NCBI GenBank assembly: GCA_031370485.1
Contig: JANMQK010000008.1
Coordinates: 1 to 6,432, forward strand
Reading direction: 5' to 3'
Length of the DNA: 6,432 nucleotides
Source: JANMQK01 sp031370485
Lineage (GTDB): Bacteria > Acidobacteriota > Polarisedimenticolia > Gp22-AA2
Shown: one piece after another, positions 1 to 6,432 of the stretch
Layout of the letters: the number at the start of each line of letters is the position of its first letter
How positions within the stretch are numbered: position 1 is the first letter of the stretch
Position numbers and translations under genes: made by a program
The notes under the pieces: model-generated
What the model was told of the DNA's origin: nothing
Databases searched by the model: none
Seen by the model: the letters and a program-made list of their open reading frames with translations, nothing else

Positions 1-1512
1 GACCTGCCGGCCACCCTGCGGCCTTATTTCAACCGGCCGGCAAAGACCGTGATCGACGCGGCGCGCGCCTGGGTGGACGATAATTTCCGCGGCCGTTTCT
101 TCCTCTGGATCCAGCTTGCCGACCCCCACGCGCCGGGCGCCGACCCCGTGGTGCGCGACCGGCTCATCAGGGACCAAAACGACGCCGCGGTCGCCGCGGC
201 GGACGCCGAGATCGGGCGGCTCGTGGACCGGTTGAACGCCCTCGGTGTGCTGGGGCACACGGTCGTGGCGGTCGCTTCTGTACATGGAGCGGGCCAGGGG
301 GCCCATGGCGAGCGCGGCGCGGGAATCTACCTCTACGACACAACCATCCGTGTGCCGCTCCTCCTGTGGGTGCCCGGTGTCGCCGCCCGAGACCGGTCGA
401 TCCCGGAGCAGACGCGCCTCATCGACCTGGCCCCGACGGCGCTGGATCTCCTGCGCGTCCAGTCTCCGGCGGGGCTCGATGGGAAAAGCCTCGTTCCACT
501 CCTCGATCCCTCCGGAGGGCCGGCCGGGCTTCCCGCCGTCGCCGAGGCGAAATCCCTCGGCGTCCACCTCGGCGGCACGCCGCTGCGCGCGCTGCGGATG
601 GACGGCTGGAAATACATCGAGGGTCCCGCACCCGAGCTGTACGACCTGCGTCGCGACCCCGGAGAGACCAGCAACCTCGCCCCGGTGCAGGCCTTGCGGA
701 GCGCGGACATGAAGCAGGCCCTGGCGGCGATCGGCGGATCGTCCCCCGGACCAGCCGTGCCGGAGCGCGCGGTATCGCCGCGTGCGGTCGCCCTCTTCGA
801 GGAAGCGATCGAGGCGCTGGGGGCGCGGGATGGCGCTCGCGCCGGAAAGACGATCGAAGACCTGGAGGCGGCGCTGAGACGCCAGGCTCTGCCCGAGCCG
901 CCGGCGCTCAGGGCGTTTGCTGCAGCGGCGCTGCGCCTGCAGGAACGGCATGCCGACGCGCTGCGCCTGTACGAAGAGGTCTTGAAAGAGCTGAGAGGGC
1001 CGGACGGGTCTCTTGGAGGAGAGCCGGCGCTCGCGGGACTCGTGCTGGAGGAGATCGGCGCCTGCCGCCGGCGGGCAGGCGATTCGGCGGGCGCCGCGAC
1101 CGCCTACCGCGAGGCGATTGGCGTATTGCCCGACGACCTGGAGCCCCACGTGGCGCTCGGGTTCCTGGGCCTCGAAGCCGGCCGGCCGGGAGAGGCCGCC
1201 GAGGCCTTCCGGTCGGCGCTCGCCCGCGCTCCGGGGGACCCCCGCGCACTGGCGGGGCTCGGGCGGGCATATGTTGACGCCGGAGAGGCCGGCGCGGCGA
1301 TCGCGCCCCTGCAGGAGGCGATCCGCATCGCCCCCGCGCCCCCCCGTCCCTACTTCGACCTGGCCCGCGCCCGGGAGGCCACGTCGAGGACCGGCGAGGC
1401 GGCGCGGGCCTATCGCGAGTTCCTGGAACGTGCCGACGCCGCCGACCTCCTGCGCGGTCACGCCTCCGAGCGGCTTCGCATACTGGAAGGCCCGCGGTCC
1501 GCGACGCGCTAA
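1..1512 (+). CDS. Sulfatase-fold protein with C-terminal TPR array (5'-partial; probably catalytically degenerate)
   Basis: The frame is open from base 1 to TAA at 1510-1512, giving 503 visible residues. The GTG at 49 is internal, because residues before it (RPYFNRPAKT) already match the sulfatase family, so the true start lies upstream. Residues 1 to about 230 are the C-terminal part of a sulfatase domain: FFLWIQLADPHAPG (33-46), the helix AAADAEIGRLVDRL (65-78), the 'DHG' region AVASVHGAGQGAHGE (90-104), LYDTTIRVPLLLWVPG (111-126), the IDLAPTALDLL strand/helix near 141-151, and the end motif ELYDLRRDPGETSNLA near 212-227. Residues about 261-480 form roughly six TPR-like helix pairs, with typical signatures such as GRPGEAAEAFRSALARAPGDP. 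The Cys/Ser-x-Pro-x-Arg formylglycine motif would lie outside the window. Several active-site positions are substituted: V94 replaces the metal-binding Asp of DHG, Q38 replaces His in the usual H-x-x-DPH, and A107 replaces the His after GE. Family sulfatases hydrolyse sulfate or phosphate esters in the periplasm; this one may have lost activity. The gene converges with the phosphodiesterase gene. The fold is confident; the function is uncertain. Confidence 0.88.
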   Translation, partial: DLPATLRPYFNRPAKTVIDAARAWVDDNFRGRFFLWIQLADPHAPGADPVVRDRLIRDQNDAAVAAADAEIGRLVDRLNALGVLGHTVVAVASVHGAGQGAHGERGAGIYLYDTTIRVPLLLWVPGVAARDRSIPEQTRLIDLAPTALDLLRVQSPAGLDGKSLVPLLDPSGGPAGLPAVAEAKSLGVHLGGTPLRALRMDGWKYIEGPAPELYDLRRDPGETSNLAPVQALRSADMKQALAAIGGSSPGPAVPERAVSPRAVALFEEAIEALGARDGARAGKTIEDLEAALRRQALPEPPALRAFAAAALRLQERHADALRLYEEVLKELRGPDGSLGGEPALAGLVLEEIGACRRRAGDSAGAATAYREAIGVLPDDLEPHVALGFLGLEAGRPGEAAEAFRSALARAPGDPRALAGLGRAYVDAGEAGAAIAPLQEAIRIAPAPPRPYFDLARAREATSRTGEAARAYREFLERADAADLLRGHASERLRILEGPRSATR

Positions 1513-4022
1513 GGCCCGGCCCTCCGCTGCAGGTCTTCGTACAACGAACGCAGGGAACGATCGTCGGGGTGGCGGGCGAGTCCCTCGCGGACCAAGGCCA
1601 GGGCTTCCGGGATCTGCCGCATCTCCGAACGCGCCAGCGCGGCCCCGAGGATCGGCGCCACTCCCGCGTCACCGAGGGCGCGGGCCCGTTCGAACTCCCC
1701 GAGGGCGCGCTCGGGGCGGCCCAGCCTCCGGAAGACCGACCCGGCCTGCAACGACAGCGAGGCAGACGGCGCCAGGGAGATCGCCCGTTCAAAGGCCGTC
1801 GCCGCATCGTTCCAGCGCTCGAGGCGGGCCAGCATGGAAGCCAGGTTGGCGGCGAACCTCGGATTGTCGGGGTCGAGCCGGGCCGCCTCCTGGAACTCCT
1901 CGAGCGCCTCGCCGGTTTTGCCCCTGCGCGCCAGGATCGCCCCCAGCATGCTGTGGTACTCGTCGATGCGCGGGTCTTTCGCGAGGGCGCGCCGCAGCGC
2001 CGGCTCGAGAAGGGCGCCGCCCGACTCGGGGCCGAGGAGCGCGAACAGGCGCTGCGCCACGACGACCCGGAGCGGATCGGCCTCGAGCGAGCGCCGGTAG
2101 CGCCTTGCGGCGGCCGGTGCGTCACCCCGCTCTTCGAGGATGAGTCCCGCGATGGCGTCGTCGAGCCCGGGCCTCGTGGCGGTGCGCGAGGCATGGCGGG
2201 AAGCCTCGACCCTGGCCGCATCACCCCCTCCAGCGCCCGAGAGGCGCACCTGGACCAGCCAGAGGACCGCCTCCGGGTCCATCCCCCCGGTCGCGCGGAA
2301 ACCCTCCTCGAGAGCGGCGATTGCCTCGTCCGTCTGTCCCATCCCGAGATAGGCCTCCGAGAGCATCTGGTAGTTCTTCGGGAGCTTCTGCCTCTCGTTC
2401 GCCAAAAGCAGCTGTTCCGCGGCGCGGGAGTAATCCTTGCGCTTCAGGAAGTAGGTCGCCAGGTTGCGGTGGTAGAAGACCTGCGTCCCGGCACCCGACG
2501 CGGGCGCGGCCCCCCCGTCCTGGCCGGCCGTGGAATTCGCATCGTCGTTGCCGATATATCCGAGCGCCCGCAGGCTTTCCAGAAGCTCCTCGCCGGCTTC
2601 GTCGGCCGCGGGGCCATCGGCGACGGCGACCTCGCGCGGCGCGCCGAGACTCTCGTACGAGGCCACGGTCCTCACCGGATGGGAGCGGACGAAAGCGGGG
2701 TCGATCGCTTCGAGGAGAACGTGGCCGGTCATCTCGCGGGAAACCGGCATGCCCAGCAGGTAGAGGATCGTCGGAGCCACGTCGAACAAGGTGGTCCGCG
2801 TCGCGAGCTTCGATGACGGGCGCGCACCGGGCCCGGCGAGCGCCAGGATGCCCTCCTCGCGATGCCATTCGACCGGCTGCTGCGTCGTGAATGGCAGGCG
2901 GTCCCTGGGCCGGGCGGCCCCGGTCCTGAACCCGTGGTCTGACACCACCATCACGGTCGCATCCGGTCCCGCGGCCTCGAGGATCTCCCCGATCAACGCG
3001 TCCTGCCTTGCGTAGAACGCGGTGACCGCGTCCTTGTACCTGGCGAAGTCGGCCCCGGGGCAGATCGCCATCCGCGGAGGCATGCAGTGCTGGAACCGGT
3101 GCCCCATCATGTCGATCCCCTCGAAATAGACCGCGGTCAGCGGGAGCCGCCGCCGCGCCAGGTCGGCGCCGATCGTGGCGTAGTTTCGCGACCCGGTCAG
3201 GATGGAAAGGGCCAGCGGGACCGGCAGCTGCGCGGTCTTGCGGTTCCGCCCCTCTTCATCGGCATCGGCCGCGGCCGGTTCGAGGACCTCGCGCCGCGCC
3301 TTCTCGAACTCGCCCCGATCGATGCGCAGGATGCCGCGAACCTCCTCGTAGGTCAGGTCGGCGGCGCTGATCAGCCGGGGGCTGATCTCCGCGAAGTAGG
3401 CGGGCGGGTAGGTGATCCCCGACGGCGGCGGCGCGCCGGGCGGCTTCGGACGGACGGTCTCGAACGCCACGAGGTTCGAGACCTGGTACCCCCGGACCTT
3501 TTCGGCGGGATAGGACGCCCACCAGGCCACGAAGGCGCTGTCCAGGCCGGCGTCTCCAAGGATGTTCCAGAGGGCTTTCACTTTGCGGAAGCGGCTGGTG
3601 ATGGGGATGCGGCGGCCCGTGGCCTCGTCGATCGCCTGGAAGTCGGCCACCCCGTGCACGTCCGGACCGACTCCCGTGACCATCGTCGTCCAGAGGAGGG
3701 GGGAGATCATTGGGTCGTAGGAACGCAGGTCCGCCCGTGTCCCCGCGGCGACCAGCCGGGCAAGGTTGGGGAGTCGTCCCTGACGCATCAGCGGGTCGAG
3801 AATCTCCCAGTCGGCGCCGTCGAGGCCGATCAGGACGAGGCGCACGCCGGTCGCCTCGGGCGCCGGCATGGCGCGCCCTTCGCGCGACCCATGCCGCCCA
3901 GGGGTCCCGGGCGCGTCCGGCGGCGCCCCGCGACGGGTCGCCATGAGAAACGCCGAGGCGAGCAGGCCTAGAACCAGGCCGGCCAGGAGAAGGGGACGGC
4001 GCGTGAAAAACTTCCGAATCAC
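1509..4022 (-). CDS. Type I phosphodiesterase/nucleotide pyrophosphatase-like enzyme (alkaline phosphatase superfamily) with N-terminal membrane segment and C-terminal TPR array
   Basis: This is a complete gene. Starting at GTG 4022 it encodes 837 residues. The in-frame TTG at 4046 would add eight residues but lies in the 3' flank of a hairpin, and neither start has a clear Shine-Dalgarno sequence. The N-terminus is MIRKFFTRR, then a hydrophobic stretch (about 11-27) that acts as a signal anchor or as a signal peptide with an ASA site near 22-24, so the rest should be periplasmic. A short Pro/Gly-rich linker follows, then the catalytic domain at about 62-440. The two-metal site appears complete: D68 in LIGLDGAD, D304 and H308 in EGIDMMGH, D362-H363 in VVSDHGF, and H387 in EWHREEG. 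By spacing to the downstream TG, S107 (ISPLLWTTMVTG) falls at the usual Thr nucleophile. A helix, LLESLRALGYIG (about 480-491), and a low-complexity linker lead to about eight TPR-like repeats (515-837). The family hydrolyses phosphodiesters or phosphomonoesters; the substrate is not evident. The only cysteines are C313 and C321. The stop codon overlaps that of the convergent sulfatase gene. Confidence 0.9.
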   Translation of the reverse strand: MIRKFFTRRPLLLAGLVLGLLASAFLMATRRGAPPDAPGTPGRHGSREGRAMPAPEATGVRLVLIGLDGADWEILDPLMRQGRLPNLARLVAAGTRADLRSYDPMISPLLWTTMVTGVGPDVHGVADFQAIDEATGRRIPITSRFRKVKALWNILGDAGLDSAFVAWWASYPAEKVRGYQVSNLVAFETVRPKPPGAPPPSGITYPPAYFAEISPRLISAADLTYEEVRGILRIDRGEFEKARREVLEPAAADADEEGRNRKTAQLPVPLALSILTGSRNYATIGADLARRRLPLTAVYFEGIDMMGHRFQHCMPPRMAICPGADFARYKDAVTAFYARQDALIGEILEAAGPDATVMVVSDHGFRTGAARPRDRLPFTTQQPVEWHREEGILALAGPGARPSSKLATRTTLFDVAPTILYLLGMPVSREMTGHVLLEAIDPAFVRSHPVRTVASYESLGAPREVAVADGPAADEAGEELLESLRALGYIGNDDANSTAGQDGGAAPASGAGTQVFYHRNLATYFLKRKDYSRAAEQLLLANERQKLPKNYQMLSEAYLGMGQTDEAIAALEEGFRATGGMDPEAVLWLVQVRLSGAGGGDAARVEASRHASRTATRPGLDDAIAGLILEERGDAPAAARRYRRSLEADPLRVVVAQRLFALLGPESGGALLEPALRRALAKDPRIDEYHSMLGAILARRGKTGEALEEFQEAARLDPDNPRFAANLASMLARLERWNDAATAFERAISLAPSASLSLQAGSVFRRLGRPERALGEFERARALGDAGVAPILGAALARSEMRQIPEALALVREGLARHPDDRSLRSLYEDLQRRAGP

Positions 4023-4029
4023 GGCCGCA

Positions 4030-4035
4030 AGTATA
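4030..4035 (-). promoter_or_regulatory. Candidate -10 element (TATACT) for the phosphodiesterase gene
   Basis: Read on the minus strand, the gap between the receptor and phosphodiesterase genes holds TATACT, five of six matches to the bacterial -10 consensus TATAAT, in otherwise very GC-rich DNA. It ends seven bases before the GTG at 4022, so transcription would begin almost exactly at that codon and give a leaderless or nearly leaderless mRNA. This fits the lack of a Shine-Dalgarno sequence. I find no convincing -35 hexamer 16-18 bases upstream. The assignment rests on one hexamer and is weak. Confidence 0.3.
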
Positions 4036-4043
4036 ACCGGGGA

Positions 4044-4078
4044 CAAAGGTGGGCGCCCGGGGCCACGGGGCCCCGGGC
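4044..4078 (-). terminator. GC-rich hairpin after the TonB-dependent receptor gene (terminator-like)
   Basis: The arms GCCCGGGGCC (4055-4064) and GGCCCCGGGC (4069-4078) are perfect 10-bp inverted repeats around a 4-base loop. The hairpin begins 10 bases past the receptor's stop codon (TAG, 4091-4089 on the minus strand). The sequence after the stem on the minus strand is GCCCACCTTTGTC, so the T tract is only three bases. The stem is very stable, but this is not a textbook intrinsic terminator. It may attenuate transcription between the two minus-strand genes or protect the 3' end of the receptor mRNA. Confidence 0.5.
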
Positions 4079-4088
4079 CTGCCGCCCG

Positions 4089-6432
4089 CTAGAAGTTGTA
4101 GCGCATCCCGAGCCGCCAGCTTCGGGCCGGCTGGTACGCAAGGGCCCTCTTGAAGTCCGGGTCGGTCACTCCGGCGCTCAGCTCGACGTCGTCGTTGAAG
4201 GCCGTGGCCTTGCGCGCGTCGAAGGCGTTGAACAGGTCGAGGGTGACCTTGAGCTCCGACTTGCCGACCTGGAACGGGTAGTCGGCGTGCAGATCGAGCG
4301 TGAACTGATCGGGGGTGCGCCCGAGGTTGCCGCGCTTGACCGGCGTGTAGCTCTTCAGGAACACGAAGCCGGGGCTGAGCGCGTCCGGGTCGACGAGAGC
4401 GGAGCTGAGATCGCTGGTCGTCTGCAGGAAGGGACCCGCGCCGACGTCGGCCCAGTAGGCGTAGACGGGATCGATCCCCGGGATCTCGCCGGCGTTCTGG
4501 TAGATCGGGTGGGCCAGGAGCGAGGTCCGTGGCACCCCGGAGGCCCAGCTGAAGTTGCCGCCGACCCGCAGCTTGCCGGAGAACGTGTAGGACGGGTAGA
4601 CGTGCATGACGTGTGTCACGTCGCTCGGCAGCGGCCCCGCGAGGAACTGCCCCGACATCAGCGGCGAATTGGGGAAATCATAGAGCGACGTGATGTTGGG
4701 GTCGCTCTGCCCATTGTCGTTCCGGAACAGTCCCTCGTAGTTGCCGTCCAGCCGGGACAGCCTGTAGTTCGCGTACAGCGACCAGTTGTCGGAGAAACGC
4801 CTGGTGTAGACGACCTCCAGCGACCTGTAGTCCCGCTTCGCCTTGGGGAACTGGGACGCCCCGCCGCCCTGCGGCACATTGCGGGTGCCCGGATTGGCGA
4901 GCTCGTAGGCGCCGAAGCGCGCCGCGGGGAAGGAGGTGCTGACCGGGGTCCCGGGGCTGCCGCCGAAAGGATCGTAGGGGTAGCCGTAGGCCGTCCCGTA
5001 ATAGAAGTTCTGGATCTGCTCGACGGCGGCGGTCTGCACATCCTCGAGGACGCGGCCCTGGGTGCGATACACTGTCCGGATTTCGAGCGAGGACTTCGGT
5101 GTGATCTCGAAGGCGAAACCGCCGGAGATCTCGTTCTCGTACGGGAGCTTCGTGCCGGCGACGACCTGCGTGGGCTCTGTTCCCTGGGTGAATACCGGTC
5201 CCGACACCGCGCAGGCGACGCTGCCTCCTGCGCCGTCGTCGCAGGTCGTGGGGCCGAAGGTCCGCGGCGTGGTGAGGCTCCGGTCGGTGAAATCCTGAAG
5301 GCTGATCGACACCTCGTTACTGAAGGCGCGAACCGCGAGATCGTTGGGGACGCGCTCGAAATAGCGCGCCAGGTTGACCCACGCGCGGCTCCTGCCGTTC
5401 CCGAGCACGTCCCAGACCGCCCCGATCCGGGGCGCCCAGTTGCCGGCGAACGTGTAGCGGCCCGGCTCGAAGTCGGTGGTGCCCGGCTGGAAGATCTTGA
5501 CGTCGGCCCCGCCGAGGTTCACGGTCTGTGTCCCGAACGGCAGCGTGAAGGAGCCGGCACCCTTGATCGCCTCCTGCGTCCAGCGCAGTCCGGCCTTGAT
5601 CGTGACCCGCGGGGCCACCGTCCAGATGTCCTGCGCGAAGAGGCTGAACTCCTCGGCCTGGGTCGCCGGGGGCTGGGGCCCGATGCGGGCGCGGGTGACG
5701 CGGAAGACGTTGTTGCTGTCGTACGCCACCTGGGGATCGGCCCCGACGCTGTTGCGCACGCTCACCTGGCCGCCGCCCTGGGTCGGCAGGAGGACGAAAT
5801 CCTGAAGTCCGTCGCTGCCGGGCAGGCCCGTCGCGTTGTCGACGGCGTCGACCGGGTCGCCCATCAGGTTGCTGACCGGGAGCCCGACGTTGAACGAGGG
5901 GCCGGTGTTGTTCGTGACATCGCGGTAGCTGATGTCGTCGTACTGGACCCCGTACTTGATTTCGTGCCGGCCCATCACGTTCGTCATCTTCACCAGATAC
6001 TGCGTACTCACATCGTCCTGGTTCGAGATGGCGCCCACGCCGCCGCGCGTCGTCGTTACGGGCGAGAGGGTCAGCGGAACCGGCCCGCTCCCCGGGTCGT
6101 AGCTGTCGGCGCCGCGGAAGAACTCCTGGAGATTTCGGATGTCGTTGTAGTTGATCGCGTCCTGGGAGGATGTCTCCCGGAACTTCCCATCGTGGCGCGA
6201 GACCTGGGCTTCCATGAAGAAGGTCGGCCGGAAAACCGCGTTCCATTTCAGCGCCTGGTTGTTCGAGCCGTAGGTGATCCGGCTCGCGCCGCCGCCCGTC
6301 GCGAAATCATCATAAAGGGTCGCCGAGCCGCGCTGCGGCCCCCTGTCGCCCTGCGCCGGGTCGCCGAAGAGCGTGAATTCCAGCTGGTGCCTGGAGGAGA
6401 TCATCCAGGAGAACTTCGCCGCGTAGTTGTCG
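4089..6432 (-). CDS. TonB-dependent receptor, Oar-like outer-membrane beta-barrel (5'-partial)
   Basis: The frame runs open from the right edge to TAG at 4091-4089, giving 780 visible residues. The ATG at 6404 is internal, since upstream codons (DNYAAKFSW) continue the typical barrel strand before SSRHQLEFTLFGDP. The visible part is the C-terminal beta-barrel: alternating aromatic strands separated by Gly/Asn/Asp-rich loops, the strand pair EFSLFAQDIWTVAPRVTIKAGLRW around 261-284, APRIGAVWDVLGNGRSRAWV around 333-352, NLGRTPDQFTLDLHADYPF around 702-720, LDLFNAF around 731-737, and a terminal beta-signal ending RLGMRYNF with the C-terminal Phe required for barrel assembly. The family's N-terminal carboxypeptidase-regulatory-like domain and plug, if present, lie outside the window. 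Such receptors import large or scarce substrates across the outer membrane using TonB energy, and some Oar proteins act in adhesion; the ligand cannot be read from the sequence. The only two cysteines, C397 and C407, bracket a Gly-rich segment that is probably an extracellular loop. A GC hairpin follows the stop. Confidence 0.9.
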   Translation of the reverse strand, partial: DNYAAKFSWMISSRHQLEFTLFGDPAQGDRGPQRGSATLYDDFATGGGASRITYGSNNQALKWNAVFRPTFFMEAQVSRHDGKFRETSSQDAINYNDIRNLQEFFRGADSYDPGSGPVPLTLSPVTTTRGGVGAISNQDDVSTQYLVKMTNVMGRHEIKYGVQYDDISYRDVTNNTGPSFNVGLPVSNLMGDPVDAVDNATGLPGSDGLQDFVLLPTQGGGQVSVRNSVGADPQVAYDSNNVFRVTRARIGPQPPATQAEEFSLFAQDIWTVAPRVTIKAGLRWTQEAIKGAGSFTLPFGTQTVNLGGADVKIFQPGTTDFEPGRYTFAGNWAPRIGAVWDVLGNGRSRAWVNLARYFERVPNDLAVRAFSNEVSISLQDFTDRSLTTPRTFGPTTCDDGAGGSVACAVSGPVFTQGTEPTQVVAGTKLPYENEISGGFAFEITPKSSLEIRTVYRTQGRVLEDVQTAAVEQIQNFYYGTAYGYPYDPFGGSPGTPVSTSFPAARFGAYELANPGTRNVPQGGGASQFPKAKRDYRSLEVVYTRRFSDNWSLYANYRLSRLDGNYEGLFRNDNGQSDPNITSLYDFPNSPLMSGQFLAGPLPSDVTHVMHVYPSYTFSGKLRVGGNFSWASGVPRTSLLAHPIYQNAGEIPGIDPVYAYWADVGAGPFLQTTSDLSSALVDPDALSPGFVFLKSYTPVKRGNLGRTPDQFTLDLHADYPFQVGKSELKVTLDLFNAFDARKATAFNDDVELSAGVTDPDFKRALAYQPARSWRLGMRYNF

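Noticed and set aside
508..519. Perfect 12-bp palindrome CCCTCCGGAGGG
   Set aside because: It lies inside the coding sequence at a Pro-Ser-Gly-Gly turn and is not repeated nearby. Short GC palindromes are expected by chance at this base composition.
366..1277. Plus-strand open frame of about 303 codons overlapping the sulfatase-like gene
   Set aside because: It is an Arg/Gly/Pro-rich alternative frame inside a gene with clear sulfatase and TPR signatures.
1339..1345. Run of seven cytosines in the TPR region, a possible phase-variation or sequencing-error site
   Set aside because: The reading frame is intact on both sides with good TPR sequence, so nothing indicates slippage; a run of this length is unremarkable in such GC-rich DNA.
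908..2224. Long minus-strand open frame of about 438 codons crossing the convergent junction
   Set aside because: It is rich in Arg, Pro, Gly and Ser with no domain pattern, and it overlaps both the sulfatase/TPR and phosphodiesterase genes. It is an out-of-frame shadow expected in high-GC DNA.
1569..2816. Plus-strand open frame of about 415 codons opposite the phosphodiesterase TPR region
   Set aside because: Its composition follows the complement of the TPR codons and it has no recognisable motif. The minus-strand frame has clear family motifs and explains the region.
3087..3971. Plus-strand open frame of about 294 codons opposite the catalytic domain
   Set aside because: It is an antisense shadow rich in Arg, Gly and Asp. 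The opposite strand carries the intact metal-binding motifs.
5317..6246. Minus-strand open frame of about 309 codons inside the receptor gene
   Set aside because: It is a second-frame shadow, rich in Arg and Pro, without barrel-like alternation.

Overview
The window is very GC-rich, roughly two thirds G+C by eye, and densely coding. It holds three large genes and one short intergenic gap. I see no tRNA, rRNA, CRISPR array, insertion sequence or phage gene. The gene content is an Oar-like TonB-dependent outer-membrane protein next to two alkaline-phosphatase-superfamily enzymes, each fused to a C-terminal TPR array. This combination is most familiar from Acidobacteriota; other high-GC Gram-negative lineages such as Myxococcota remain possible. 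The taxonomic call is an inference from protein style, not from a marker gene.

Layout. Positions 1-1512 (+) hold the 3' part of a sulfatase-fold/TPR protein whose start lies outside the window. Positions 1509-4022 (-) hold a complete membrane-anchored or secreted type I phosphodiesterase/nucleotide-pyrophosphatase-like enzyme, also with a C-terminal TPR array. Its likely start is GTG at 4022; a TTG at 4046 is the in-frame alternative. These two genes converge, and their stop codons overlap in the tetranucleotide CTAA (1509-1512). Positions 4023-4088 are a short gap with a strong GC hairpin, followed in the minus direction by a TATACT hexamer. Positions 4089-6432 (-) hold the C-terminal 780 residues of the TonB-dependent receptor, whose N-terminus lies beyond the right edge.

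How the genes may work together. All three products probably act at or outside the cytoplasmic membrane. The receptor would sit in the outer membrane. The phosphodiesterase domain would face the periplasm from an N-terminal hydrophobic segment. The TPR arrays suggest protein partners or assembly into larger complexes. The receptor and phosphodiesterase genes share a strand, but the hairpin between them argues for at least partly separate transcription.

The most notable observation is that the visible part of the sulfatase domain has lost several normally conserved active-site residues (Asp to Val in the 'DHG' motif, and two His positions), while the convergent phosphodiesterase keeps a full two-metal site. 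The first gene may therefore be a pseudoenzyme with a TPR scaffold. I do not see a clearly new defence system or mobile system here.
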